Of a DNA stretch of 64,000 bases, positions 9,351 through 18,383 are shown one piece after another (the first letter of the stretch is position 1; every line of letters begins with the position of its first letter). This DNA is from JAGZEG01 sp963930185 (lineage in GTDB: Bacteria; Actinomycetota; Coriobacteriia; Coriobacteriales; UMGS124). The notes beneath the pieces were generated by a model. It saw nothing but the letters and a program-made list of their open reading frames with translations, was not told where the DNA came from and searched no databases. Position numbers and translations under genes: made by a program. The stretch covers positions 41,242 to 105,241 of the forward strand of contig CAWVLT010000025.1 in the NCBI GenBank assembly GCA_963930185.1, written 5' to 3'.

Positions 9351-10628
9351 CTAGCGGACGACCTTCACGGTTCCGGCCGGGGCGTCCTCGTCCATGCCGA
9401 ACGCGGTGTGCAGGGCGCAGACCGCCTCGCTGCACTGGTCGGCGTCCACGACGGTCGAGATGCAGATGGGCGACGTCGAGATCATCGAGATGTTGATGTT
9501 GTGCTCGGCCAGCGTCTTGAACATCTTGGCCGCCACGCCGGGGTAGCTCTTCATGCCAGCGCCAACCAGCGAGACCTTGGCGATGTGCGCGTTGACCTCC
9601 ACGCCCTCGCCCCCGATCTCCCGGCACAGCTCGCCCACAACGTCGCTGATGCGCTCCACGTCGTGGATGGGCGTGGTGAACGAGATGTCGGTCAGGCCGT
9701 CGTGGCTCACGTCCTGGATGATGATGTCCACGTTGACGCCCAGCTCGCCGAGCCGCCCGAAGATCGCCGCCGCGATGCCGGCGCGGTCGGGCACGTGGCG
9801 CATGGTTATCTTGGCCTCGGACAAGTCGTGCGCGATGCCGCTGATGACAACGCCCTCAGAGTAGTTGGAATCGGTGCACTCCATGCGATCAGGCGCCTCC
9901 TCGATGATGGTTCCCTGCGAATCGGCAAGGAACGACGACTTGGCGTGGATGACCACGCCGTACTTGCTGGCAAACTCGACGGCGCGCAGCTGCAGCACGC
10001 CGGCGCCGTTGGCCGAGAGCTCGAGCATTTCGTCGTACGACAGGCGGTCGAGCCTATGCGCCTTGGGGCAGATGCGCGGGTCGGCCGTGTACACGCCGTC
10101 GACGTCGGAGTAGATCTCGCAGTAGTCGGCGCCCACCGCCGCCGCCAGCGCGACCGCCGTTGTGTCCGAGCCGCCGCGGCCCAGGGTGGTGATCTCGCCG
10201 TCGTCGTTGACGCCCTGGAAGCCGGCGACGATGACGATGTTGCCCTCCTCCAGGTCGCGATGCAGGCGATCCATGCCTACGATGCGGTCGATCTTGGCGC
10301 TGGTGTGCGTGGGGTCGGTCACGATGCCCACCTGCGCGCCCGTGTGGCTGATGGCCGGGACGCCCAGCGCCTGCACCGCCATGGCGAGCACGGCGACCGA
10401 TACCTGCTCGCCCGTGGAGAGGAGCATGTCCATCTCGCGGGCCGACGGGTTGGGGTTGACCGAATGGGCAAGGTCGAGCAGGTGGTCGGTGTTGTCCCCC
10501 ATGGCGGAGACCACCGCGACGACCTGATTGCCCGCCTTGTGCCTGCGCACCAGACGGGCGGCTACGTTCTTGATGTGTTCGGGGCTCGCGACCGAGCTTC
10601 CCCCGAACTTGGCGACGACCAGGGCCAT
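9351..10628 (-). CDS. lysC: aspartokinase
   Basis: 425 residues. It phosphorylates aspartate, the first step of the aspartate amino-acid family. The kinase signature VVAKFGGSSVA is at the N-terminus, FQGVNDDGEITTLGRGGSD lies near residue 150, and two C-terminal ACT domains (beginning near residues 265 and 345) would give feedback control. GAAGGGA lies 6 bases before the ATG at 10628; a longer frame to 10787 has no ribosome site and enters repeat DNA. The actinobacterial alpha-subunit length is normal. Upstream lies an unusual repeat region instead of a recognisable lysine riboswitch. Confidence 0.95.
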   Translation of the reverse strand: MALVVAKFGGSSVASPEHIKNVAARLVRRHKAGNQVVAVVSAMGDNTDHLLDLAHSVNPNPSAREMDMLLSTGEQVSVAVLAMAVQALGVPAISHTGAQVGIVTDPTHTSAKIDRIVGMDRLHRDLEEGNIVIVAGFQGVNDDGEITTLGRGGSDTTAVALAAAVGADYCEIYSDVDGVYTADPRICPKAHRLDRLSYDEMLELSANGAGVLQLRAVEFASKYGVVIHAKSSFLADSQGTIIEEAPDRMECTDSNYSEGVVISGIAHDLSEAKITMRHVPDRAGIAAAIFGRLGELGVNVDIIIQDVSHDGLTDISFTTPIHDVERISDVVGELCREIGGEGVEVNAHIAKVSLVGAGMKSYPGVAAKMFKTLAEHNINISMISTSPICISTVVDADQCSEAVCALHTAFGMDEDAPAGTVKVVR

Positions 10629-10830
10629 GCATGTTCCCTTCGAGAGTCCGTCACAGAGCTCACGGCAAGCGGGCAAACCGTGATTCTGACAAGTATAGCC
10701 ATGCAGGTTTCCATTCGTTTGCATAATCTGCCGAAGTCCGAATCGCACAGGCAAGAGGCATGGCGAGGGACGTAGACGCAGGCGCACCCGCGCGCACCGC
10801 AGCGCCGTGGCCTACGCGCTCCCCAGGGAC

Positions 10831-10974
10831 GCCCCCGTGGGCCATCGCATACCCCCGTGTGGGACGCCGCATGCCACCCTAGGCCTCTGCCACGCCTCCC
10901 ATAGGCCACCGCACGCCCCCATGGATCGCCACATGCTCCCATGGGTCACCGCACGCCCCTATGGGCGAGATGGC
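10831..10974. repeat. degenerate tandem repeat, about seven units of 20-22 bp
   Basis: Units begin at 10831, 10851, 10873, 10894, 10915, 10935 and 10955 and follow the pattern GCCCCCATGGGNCACCGCAC, with CCCATGGG/CCCATAGG as the best kept part. The unit length is not a multiple of three and no reading frame keeps the repeat, so it is not coding. It lies 200 bases upstream of lysC and merges on its right with the 23-mer inverted array. Confidence 0.75.
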
Positions 10975-11339
10975 GAGTTCTGCGTTCGTCTGCTGGCGCC
11001 AAGTGGTCAAGATTGGGAATTCTGTGTCGCGGTGGTCAGGATCTCGAGTTCTGTGTTACCCTATTAAAACAATAGGAAAAGCGATAAAGCCTCTGCCTGC
11101 GGTGATACGAGCGATGTTTACGGTAACATCGAAAAACAGGCCGAAAACGCCCGTTTTGGCGCACAGAACTCGGTTTCCTGACCAGGTGGGCCAACGCCGG
11201 CGACACAGAACTCGCCTTCTTGACCATCGCCTGCACAGAGCTCGGCATCTTGACCAGCCGAACATGCAAGCGAGGCACGGAGTTCGTCGCCCACCCGGTG
11301 CAGCACGCCAGCAGAACACAGAACCCGCCGTTCGGACCA
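10962..11339. repeat. 23-bp repeat array, three direct and five inverted copies
   Basis: Consensus TGGTCAAGATNNCGAGTTCTGTG. Plus-orientation copies start at 10962 (degenerate), 11004 and 11033. Minus-orientation copies start at 11162, 11204, 11234, 11276 (degenerate) and 11317. Start-to-start spacings are 42 and 29 on the left and 42, 30, 42 and 41 on the right. The 106-base centre holds two small hairpins, CCTATT-AAAAC-AATAGG (11060-11076) and CGATGTT-N6-AACATCG (11112-11131). The array fills the region between divergent lysC and the DUF1653-recQ operon. Function unknown. Confidence 0.85.
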
Positions 11340-11431
11340 TTCACCGGTGCGGCACATGTGGGCGGCGCGTGCAAGTACAATGGGAACGACGCACGCAGCC
11401 ACGACACGCGCGAACCACCGGCGAGGGAGAC

Positions 11432-11818
11432 ATGATGGACGCCATCACCACGAACGACAGATCCTGCGGTCAGACCGGGCGACAGCCCATGGGAGCCAAG
11501 CGGGCGGACGGCGGCCCCATCGACGAGGCCCGGTCGTTTCACGCAGGTGACGTGGTACGCAACTTCAAGCGCGAAACGCTCGTCGGCGACGAGGCTCGCA
11601 GTCAGCGCTACCTCTACAGGGTCCTCGCGTTCGCGCGCCACACCGAGACCGAGGAGGACCTCGTGGTCTACGAGGCGCTCTACCCGCCATTCGGGGTGTG
11701 GGCCCGACCCCTCTCCATGTTCATGGGCGAGGTCGATCGCGCCAAGTACCCCGACATCCAGACGCGCTGGCGCTTTGAGCATGCAACCGAGGCCGACCTG
11801 AAGGACCTCGCACGATGA
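11432..11818 (+). CDS. DUF1653 domain protein
   Basis: 128 residues. The core DEARSFHAGDVVRNFKRETL and VYEALYPPFGVWARPLSMF match the DUF1653 family, a small beta-rich cytoplasmic domain of unknown function. An ATGATG pair at 11432/11435 follows GAGGGAGA. The longer in-frame ORF from 10961 runs through repeat DNA and is rejected. The stop overlaps the recQ start by four bases (ATGA), so the two are translationally coupled. Confidence 0.82.
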   Translation: MMDAITTNDRSCGQTGRQPMGAKRADGGPIDEARSFHAGDVVRNFKRETLVGDEARSQRYLYRVLAFARHTETEEDLVVYEALYPPFGVWARPLSMFMGEVDRAKYPDIQTRWRFEHATEADLKDLAR

Positions 11819-13899
11819 GCCAGCACACCCTTGGCACGCAGCCCGGCTCAGCGGGCGGCACCGGGGCCGCCTGCGTGCCAGCCGCCCCGACTTGCGACCC
11901 CTCCCTGCTCGCCCGTGCCCGTGAGGTGCTGCGCGAGCGGTTTGGCTATGCGGACTTTCGTCCCGCGCAGCGCACGCTCGTCGAGGCCGTGCTCGCCGGG
12001 CGCGACGTGCTGGGCGTGATGCCCACCGGCGCAGGCAAGTCGCTCGTCTACCAGATACCGGCCCTTGTGCTGGGAGGCACCGCCATCGTGGTCTCCCCGC
12101 TCATCTCCCTCATGAACGACCAGGTCCAGGCCCTGGAGCAGGCCGGCGTGGCGGCGGCATGCATCACGAGCGCCCTCACCTCGGCCCAGCGCTCCGAGGT
12201 GTACGCCCGCGCCCGTGCGGGGCGGCTCGACCTGCTCTACGTAGCTCCCGAGCGGCTCGACGACCCCTGGTTCTGCGAGCTTGCCGCGCAGATGCGCGTG
12301 CCGCTGGTCGCCGTGGACGAGGCCCACTGCGTCTCCCAGTGGGGACAGGACTTCCGCCCCAGCTACCTGGGCATCGCCGCCTTCGTGGAACGCCTTGCGG
12401 CAGCAGGAGCGACGCGCGACGGCGAGGCGAGAAGCACTGGCGAGCCGAGCAGCCGTGGTGTCGACAGCGTCACCGCCACTCGCCCGCCCGTGTGCGCGCT
12501 CACCGCGACGGCCACGGCGCTGGTACGCGACGACATCGCCTCGGGCCTTGCCCTGCGCGACCCGTTCGTGCTGGTCAGCGGCTTTGATCGCCCCAACCTC
12601 TACTTTGGCGTGGAGCGCCCCGAGCCCCGGGACAAGCGCGCGTGCCTGCTGCGACTCGTGCGCGCCCACGCGGGGCAGAGCGGCATCGTGTACTGCTCCA
12701 CCCGCAAGAACGTCGAGGAGGTCTGCGACCTGCTGCGTGACCGGGGCTTCGCTGCCACGCGCTACCACGCGGGGCTTCCGGCCGGGGAGCGACAGGCAAA
12801 CCAGGAGGACTTCGTCTACGACCGGGCTCCCGTCATGGTGGCGACCAACGCCTTCGGCATGGGCATCGACAAGTCCAACGTGAACTTCGTCATCCACTAC
12901 AACATGCCCGGCGACCTGGAGAGCTACTATCAGGAGGCAGGGCGCGCGGGGCGTGACGGCGAGCCGGCCGACTGCATCCTCATCTACAACAAGGGCGACG
13001 TACAGACCCGGCAGTTCCTTATCGACAAGTCCTATGAAGACAACCTGGAGGGCGGGGCCGACCCACAGGCGGCGCAGCGTACCCGGCACGCCGACCAGGA
13101 GCGCCTGCGCCAGATGACGATCTACTGCACGACGACCGACTGCCTGCGTTCGACCATCCTGCGCTACTTCGGCGAGAAGGACGCCCCGTTTCGCTGCGAG
13201 CACTGCTCCAACTGCTCCACCGACTTCGAGGTGCTCGACGCCACGGTCGATGCGCAGAAGGTCATGTCATGCGTGCTGAGGCTTGCCCAGCGCGGCCGCT
13301 CCATGGGCAAGGCGTCGATCGTGAACATCCTGCACGGCTCGCGCGCCAAAAGCCTGCTCGACGCGCACCTCGACGAGCTCTCGACCTACGGGATCATGGC
13401 CGACATGTCGGCCCAGCGCATCCGCTACGTGCTCGACGCCCTGGTGGACGCGGGGCACCTGGCCGTGAGCGAGGGGTCCTACCCGGTTGTCAGCGCAACC
13501 CAACAGGGCCTGGAGTTCCTGCGCGAGCGGCGCTCGTTCGAGCTCAAGGTGCCCCGGCGCCTCTCGCACGCCGGCGCGGGCGCAGACGGCACCATCGCAT
13601 CGGGCCCCGGGCGGCGGCGCGCAGGTGCGAATGCCGGGTCCGCCGCCGACCTCGCACCGGTGGACGAGACCCTCTTCGAGCGGCTGCGCGCCCTGCGGAC
13701 CCGCTTGGCCGCCGAGGCCAAGCTGCCCGCCTACATGGTGTTCTCCAACGCCACGCTCACCGACATGTGTCGCAAGATGCCCCTCACCGCAGACGAGCTG
13801 CTCGAGGTCTCCGGCGTGGGCGAGGCCAAGGCGGCACGCTATGGCGCGGAGTTCCTCGCCTGCATCGCGTCGTACGTCGATGAGCGCGGCGGCAGGTAG
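11815..13899 (+). CDS. recQ: ATP-dependent DNA helicase RecQ
   Basis: 694 residues. A 3'-5' superfamily-2 helicase for DNA repair and recombination. In order: motif 0 region FGYADFRPAQ, Walker A MPTGAGKS (Lys75), motif II DEAHCVSQWG, motif VI QEAGRAGRDG, the RQC zinc cluster ending CEHCSNC, an RQC winged helix, and an HRDC domain in the last 80 residues (VDETLFERLRALRTRLA). An Arg/Ala/Gly-rich linker precedes HRDC, and a short insertion (about residues 200-220) sits between motifs II and III. Cotranscribed with the DUF1653 gene. It ends 11 bases from the convergent MFS gene. Confidence 0.97.
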   Translation: MSQHTLGTQPGSAGGTGAACVPAAPTCDPSLLARAREVLRERFGYADFRPAQRTLVEAVLAGRDVLGVMPTGAGKSLVYQIPALVLGGTAIVVSPLISLMNDQVQALEQAGVAAACITSALTSAQRSEVYARARAGRLDLLYVAPERLDDPWFCELAAQMRVPLVAVDEAHCVSQWGQDFRPSYLGIAAFVERLAAAGATRDGEARSTGEPSSRGVDSVTATRPPVCALTATATALVRDDIASGLALRDPFVLVSGFDRPNLYFGVERPEPRDKRACLLRLVRAHAGQSGIVYCSTRKNVEEVCDLLRDRGFAATRYHAGLPAGERQANQEDFVYDRAPVMVATNAFGMGIDKSNVNFVIHYNMPGDLESYYQEAGRAGRDGEPADCILIYNKGDVQTRQFLIDKSYEDNLEGGADPQAAQRTRHADQERLRQMTIYCTTTDCLRSTILRYFGEKDAPFRCEHCSNCSTDFEVLDATVDAQKVMSCVLRLAQRGRSMGKASIVNILHGSRAKSLLDAHLDELSTYGIMADMSAQRIRYVLDALVDAGHLAVSEGSYPVVSATQQGLEFLRERRSFELKVPRRLSHAGAGADGTIASGPGRRRAGANAGSAADLAPVDETLFERLRALRTRLAAEAKLPAYMVFSNATLTDMCRKMPLTADELLEVSGVGEAKAARYGAEFLACIASYVDERGGR

Positions 13900-13910
13900 A
13901 TGCCCAGGCG

Positions 13911-15239
13911 CTACCCTTGCGCGCGCCCTTCCGAGCGTTGCCTTGGCATGGCCAGCAGAAACGCCAGGCCCACGCCCAGGATGATGGCGATGGAGAGCAC
14001 GCCCAGGTCGGCACAGCCTGTGAGCTGGGTGATCACCGAGACGAGCAGCGTGCCCATGACGCTTGCGTACTTGCCGAACACGTCGAAGAACCCGTAGAAC
14101 TCGTTGGCGTTGTCCTTGGGGATGAGCCGACCGAAGTAGCTGCGCGACAGCGCCTGGATGCCGCCCTGGAACAGCCCCACGGCGATGGCGAGGATCCAGA
14201 ACTCCGCGGCAGTCTTGAGGAAGAACGCCGCGAACAGGACAATGAGCAGGTAGGCGATCACCGCGACGACGATCATGCGCCGCGTGCCCACGCGCCCGGC
14301 AAGCCAGCCGTACGCGATGGCGCTGGGAAACGCCACGAACTGGGTGACGAGCAGCGCCAGGACGAGCTGCGTGCTGTCGATGCCCAGGCTCGTGCCATAG
14401 GACGTGCTCATGGCGATGACCGTGTGCACGCCGTCGATGTAGAAGAAGAAGGCGATCATGAAGAAGAGCAGCGCCCGGTCGCGGGCGATCTTGCGCATGG
14501 TCCCCCACAGGCCACGCAGAGTGTCGGCGATGGCCGCCCCCACGGCCGGGGCGCTCGCCGCGGCCGCGGCCCCCGCGGTGCCGCCCGCACCTGCGCGCAC
14601 CTTGTAGTGGCGCTGGCGATACCCACGCAGAAGCGGGATGGTGAACGCCAGCCACCAGATGCCGGTGATGACGAAGGAGATGCGGGTCGCCACCATGGTG
14701 GGGATGCCGATGGCGGGCCCGCCGAAGATCACGCCCAGGCAGATGAGAAACGGGATCGTCGATCCCACGTAGCCCCACGCGTACCCCGCCGAGGAGACCT
14801 TGTCCATACGCTCGTCAGTGGTGACGTCGACGAGCATGGCATCGTAGAAGGTCATCGAGGAGTTGAGGCCGATGGTGGCCAGCACGTACACAAACAGAAA
14901 CGCCAGCCATCCCAGCGGCAGCGACATGGCGAAGCAGCACACCAGGCCCGTGAGGAAGAAGCCGAGGAAGAACTTGATCTTCTTGCCCTGAAAGTCGGCC
15001 AGCGACCCCAGGACGGGCATGAGGACGGCGACCACCAGCGAGGCTATGGTCTGGGCGTAGCCAAACGACGTCACCACGTCGCTACGTCCCGCCTGCTCGA
15101 GCAGGCCGTCAAGGTAGATGGGCACCACGGCCGTGGAGAGCAGCACCAGCGCGGAGTTCGCGACATCGTAGAGCACCCAGTTGCGCTCCGGCTTGGTGAG
15201 GCCGCCCGACCTGCCCGACTTGCCAGCGTCCTTCGACAT
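13911..15239 (-). CDS. UMF1-family MFS transporter (Atg22-like)
   Basis: 442 residues with about 12 hydrophobic segments. The N-terminal block ERNWVLYDVANSA followed by the gated loop GSLADFQGKKIKF is the signature of the UMF1/Atg22 branch of the major facilitator superfamily. Eukaryotic relatives export amino acids from the vacuole, while bacterial substrates are not established. A Gly/Ala-rich loop splits the two halves. GAAAGGGG lies 8 bases before the ATG. It is divergent from the phospholipase-C-like gene. Confidence 0.9.
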   Translation of the reverse strand: MSKDAGKSGRSGGLTKPERNWVLYDVANSALVLLSTAVVPIYLDGLLEQAGRSDVVTSFGYAQTIASLVVAVLMPVLGSLADFQGKKIKFFLGFFLTGLVCCFAMSLPLGWLAFLFVYVLATIGLNSSMTFYDAMLVDVTTDERMDKVSSAGYAWGYVGSTIPFLICLGVIFGGPAIGIPTMVATRISFVITGIWWLAFTIPLLRGYRQRHYKVRAGAGGTAGAAAAASAPAVGAAIADTLRGLWGTMRKIARDRALLFFMIAFFFYIDGVHTVIAMSTSYGTSLGIDSTQLVLALLVTQFVAFPSAIAYGWLAGRVGTRRMIVVAVIAYLLIVLFAAFFLKTAAEFWILAIAVGLFQGGIQALSRSYFGRLIPKDNANEFYGFFDVFGKYASVMGTLLVSVITQLTGCADLGVLSIAIILGVGLAFLLAMPRQRSEGRAQG

Positions 15240-15458
15240 GTGTGGCGCCCCTTTCGCGCGGCCTTACGGTGGATGGCATGCATGCCGGCACCATGCATGA
15301 AGACATAGATGCGGTGATGAGGATGATAGCGGTTTTGTCGCCGCTCGTCTCGATTGGCTTGCAGAAAGCTTGCGTTTCGCGAGTTGCGCCACGACGGCAC
15401 GCCGGCTGGGTACGATAGGCACAGCAGTGACTACGGATCGGACGAATCGAGGTCAGGC

Positions 15459-16415
15459 ATGCCCGCACTTGTGACGCACCGCCTATTCGGGGAGCAGGCG
15501 CTTGGCCTGCTGCCCGACACCATACGCGCAACCGAGGCCCAGCGCGCCGCGTTTCTGCTGGCAAACCAGGGGCCCGACCCCTTCTTCTTCGCCGTCACCT
15601 CTCCCAGGGGGTCAGACGTCCGCGCCATGGGCCATCGCATGCACTCCGAGAGGATGTCGGCGGCGTTCGACACGCTGCGCGCCGGCGTCGGCCTGCTGCC
15701 GACGGAGGACCAGCCCGTCGGCCAGGCGTTCGCGTGCGGCCTGCTCGCCCATTACGTCCTGGACCGCACGGCTCACCCGTTCGTCTACGCCTCCGAGTAC
15801 GAGCTGTGCGACAACGACCCCGAGCTCGCGGACGCCTACCACGAAGTGCACGCCCTGATCGAGAGCGAGATCGACGCCGCGCTGCTCATGCGCCTGCGCA
15901 GGGCGACCGTGGCCGACGTCGCGCCCGCCTCGCTTCTGCAGGCGTCGCCCGATGTGCTGCGCCCGGCGGGGGCGCTGCTCGCCCAGTGCGCCATGGGCGT
16001 CTTTGACCTGCCGCTTCGCTGCACGGACTACCAGCGAGCACTGGCGGACATGCGCCTGTGCTACCGCGTCATCGAGCCGGCGGGCTCCCCGCGCTCCCGC
16101 GCGCTGGGTGCGCTCGAGCGCACCACGCGTGCGCATTCCCAGCTCGAGGCGCTCGCCCATCGCTGCGACGTGCCCGCCGACGCCCCCGCCATGAACGAGG
16201 CACACCGCGAATGGGTCTGTCCCTTTAGCGGAGAGCGCAGCCACGACTCGTTCGCCGACCGCTTCACGCGGGCGCTCAGGCTCTACGAGCTCGCCATCCG
16301 GCCGTTCGTTGAGTCCCAGCCCGCCTCGCAGATCACCCAGCACGTGGACTACAGCGGCCGCCGGCTCGGGATCGGCGAGCAGCCCGCCGCCGACAACCCC
16401 GCGCGCCCCGTCTAG
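15459..16415 (+). CDS. zinc-dependent phospholipase C-like domain protein
   Basis: 318 residues starting MPALVTHRLFGE. The order of His/Asp motifs (THRLFGEQAL, NQGPDPFFF, LLAHYVLDRTAHPFVY, HALIESEIDA) is that of the zinc-dependent phospholipase C / S1-P1 nuclease fold, where these residues bind three metal ions. No signal peptide is visible, so it may be cytoplasmic, as many such Firmicute and Actinobacterial homologues are. The ATG at 15459 has a weak GAGG site; the 35-residue upstream extension has none and is rejected. Confidence 0.8.
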   Translation: MPALVTHRLFGEQALGLLPDTIRATEAQRAAFLLANQGPDPFFFAVTSPRGSDVRAMGHRMHSERMSAAFDTLRAGVGLLPTEDQPVGQAFACGLLAHYVLDRTAHPFVYASEYELCDNDPELADAYHEVHALIESEIDAALLMRLRRATVADVAPASLLQASPDVLRPAGALLAQCAMGVFDLPLRCTDYQRALADMRLCYRVIEPAGSPRSRALGALERTTRAHSQLEALAHRCDVPADAPAMNEAHREWVCPFSGERSHDSFADRFTRALRLYELAIRPFVESQPASQITQHVDYSGRRLGIGEQPAADNPARPV

Positions 16416-16426
16416 CAGCGCCCCGG

Positions 16427-16456
16427 CACCCGCCGCGCCGCCAAAGCCGGCGGGTG
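16427..16456 (+). terminator. hairpin after the phospholipase-C-like gene
   Basis: CACCCGCCG (16427-16435) and CGGCGGGTG (16448-16456) form a perfect 9-bp stem 11 bases after the stop codon. There is no T-run. Confidence 0.5.
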
Positions 16457-16498
16457 GGGCCGCAGCATACCGACAGGCAACGACAGAGAGGAGCCATC

Positions 16499-16831
16499 AT
16501 GATCGTCACCACCACCAACGAGGTCACCGGTTACAGGATCACTGGCTACCGTGGGATCGTCTTTGGCGAGGTCATCACCGGCGTCAACATGTTTCGCGAC
16601 CTGTTTGCCGGCGTGCGCAACATCGTGGGCGGCCGCTCGGCGGGTTACGAGAAGGAGCTGACCGAGGCGCGCGAGGAGGCCATCTCCGAGATGCAGCAGC
16701 GTGCCCAGGCCGCAGGCGCGGACGCCGTGGTGGGCGTGGACATCGACTACGAGGTGCTGGGGGCCGACGGCTCCATGCTCATGGTCACCGCCTCGGGCAC
16801 CGCGGTGAACCTGGAGCCGAGCGGCTACTAG
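16499..16831 (+). CDS. YbjQ/UPF0145 family protein
   Basis: 110 residues. TTNEVTGYRITGYRGIVFGE at the start and ADAVVGVDIDYEVLG in the second half are typical of the YbjQ-type (UPF0145) family, a small homopentameric beta-rich protein sometimes called a heavy-metal-binding domain. AGAGAGGAG lies 5 bases before the ATG. The product is cytosolic and its function is not established. The gene ends 12 bases from the convergent transporter. Confidence 0.9.
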   Translation: MIVTTTNEVTGYRITGYRGIVFGEVITGVNMFRDLFAGVRNIVGGRSAGYEKELTEAREEAISEMQQRAQAAGADAVVGVDIDYEVLGADGSMLMVTASGTAVNLEPSGY

Positions 16832-16843
16832 CCAAACCGCCCG

Positions 16844-17911
16844 TCAGCGCTGCGCCACCGCGCCCTCGATGTCGCACCCGTCCGCGACGTCGGGCGCGGG
16901 GCGGCAGCAGCCTGCCAGAAACGCGACATAGCGCACGAGCACGTAACACACCATGCAGGCGGCGAGCAGCGTCTCCGCCGCGAGGAGCGCACCTAGCGCC
17001 GCCGGCACCGCCACGCCGGCGGCGGCAAAGGCATCGATCGTCTTGGAGAGCGCCGTGGCCGTGATCACGAACGGGAAGGTCATGGCGGCGTAGCTCGGGT
17101 AGAACTTGAGGCGCAGCAGGCTCGGCAGACGAAGCAGCACGATCAGGAGCAGCAGCTGAGCCAGCACCTCGAGCGTGACCGTAAGCGCCAGGTTGGGCTG
17201 CGCGTGCGTGCTGAGATACCCAGCAAGCGTGAGGCTCATGGGTGCCGCGTAGATGCAGAAGAGCGGCCGAGCCGGCTCGGGCACCGGACGCCTCGCGTAG
17301 CGCCATGTCACGAGCGCGAGCATCACCGCATAGGCGGGCAGCCCAAAGTACAGGATCGCCCTGCCCACCGCCAGCGTGCCCACCGAGGCCGAGGTGACCG
17401 ACCCCACCACGATGCCCACGTAGCAGATGAAGTAGGTGGGGTACACATCGGACAGATTGAACCGCGCGATGGCAAGCACGGTGAACCAGACGATGAGCGC
17501 CGCGTGACACGCAACGGCCGCCCACCACATCGCAAGCGCCAGGCCATGACAGAGTGGCTGCACATAGGTCGCCAGCTGCATGACCGTCATGAAGAACGTG
17601 GCGCTGACGCTGCAGAATATAGGATGACGCATGTCATCGGCCATCATGTGGGGAAACGACACGAGCTTGGCCGCGAGCAGGAGCAGCAGGGCTAAGGCCA
17701 CCACGCCGCAGGCCGCATGCAGCGGTTCCGCGACGGGCTGCATCAGGTTCCCAAGGGCGACCACACCCAAGGCAACGCCCGCGATGGGCATGGGGACGCC
17801 CCGGACGAGCCGGCCAAGCGCCGACCCTAGCGATCCCCTTTCGACCTCACCTGCACTCTTCCCACCTGTATACTTGTAATCGGAGGTTCCGCTTTCCGCC
17901 CGTGTCGCCAT
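16844..17911 (-). CDS. TDT-family transporter (TehA/Mae1-like)
   Basis: 355 residues with ten predicted membrane segments. The block RGVPMPIAGVALGVVALGNL at the start of the first segment and FYPSYAAMTFPFVITATAL near residue 285 are typical of the tellurite-resistance/dicarboxylate transporter (TDT) family, relatives of SLAC1 and TehA. These are anion channels or organic-acid exporters; the substrate here is unknown. I prefer the ATG at 17911 (AGGTGGG 7 bases upstream) over a GTG at 17923. Confidence 0.87.
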   Translation of the reverse strand: MATRAESGTSDYKYTGGKSAGEVERGSLGSALGRLVRGVPMPIAGVALGVVALGNLMQPVAEPLHAACGVVALALLLLLAAKLVSFPHMMADDMRHPIFCSVSATFFMTVMQLATYVQPLCHGLALAMWWAAVACHAALIVWFTVLAIARFNLSDVYPTYFICYVGIVVGSVTSASVGTLAVGRAILYFGLPAYAVMLALVTWRYARRPVPEPARPLFCIYAAPMSLTLAGYLSTHAQPNLALTVTLEVLAQLLLLIVLLRLPSLLRLKFYPSYAAMTFPFVITATALSKTIDAFAAAGVAVPAALGALLAAETLLAACMVCYVLVRYVAFLAGCCRPAPDVADGCDIEGAVAQR

Positions 17912-18046
17912 ACACCTGCCCACCTTTCGCCCCGTAATTCCGGGACATATTGTGACGCAGGCATTTGCAAACTATTTCTTTATATTTCTTATAAAACGAT
18001 AATGTATTTTTATGGTATGCCACTGAGGCAAGGCTGTGGCGGCCTC

Positions 18047-18243
18047 CGCGCGCCAAAATCTTCTGAGATGGACAAACTTTTCGATTGTGAGGGACTTAGT
18101 ACGGCACAGATCAATCCGCTTTGCCCGCCAGCCCCAGAAATGGACAAATACTGCGGATGTGAGGCAGTAGAGGATCGTCCGGCAGGGGCCAACTCCCTCA
18201 CAACCGTCATCTTTGTCCAACCTGGCAAGTTTTTCACGCGCGG
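18047..18243. repeat. ~200-bp dyad element, copy 1
   Basis: Inverted arms about 55 bp long (18047-18099 and 18191-18243) start with CGCGCG and carry the core TGGACAAANNNTNCGGTTGTGAGGGA. Core copies are at 18069 (plus), 18141 (plus) and 18191-18219 (minus). The same architecture recurs at 25267-25487. It lies between the divergent TDT transporter and LysR genes; the rest of that 472-base gap is AT-rich leader on the transporter side. No protein frame is preserved. Confidence 0.75.
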
Positions 18244-18383
18244 GCCACCGCCGGACCGCCGAGTCGCCAGAGCCCAGAAGGCACGAGGCCTCCTTGGACG
18301 CGGTGCGGCGGCCCCGCCCGCACGCCCGCTCCACCTGACCGCGCCAACCCAGGCCCCGACCGCAGAATGCCGGAGGTGTCGCC

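Noticed and set aside
8224..9627. Longer N-terminal version of aspartate-semialdehyde dehydrogenase
   Set aside because: The extension overlaps lysC and has no ribosome site; the family begins close to 9258.
10629..10830. Lysine riboswitch upstream of lysC
   Set aside because: No L-box motif found; the leader is repeat DNA.
10831..11339. CRISPR array
   Set aside because: Repeats are short, degenerate and in both orientations; no unique spacers of constant length and no cas genes.
10961..11818. 285-residue version of the DUF1653 protein
   Set aside because: It reads through the repeat array; ATG 11432 has a proper ribosome site and fits the domain.
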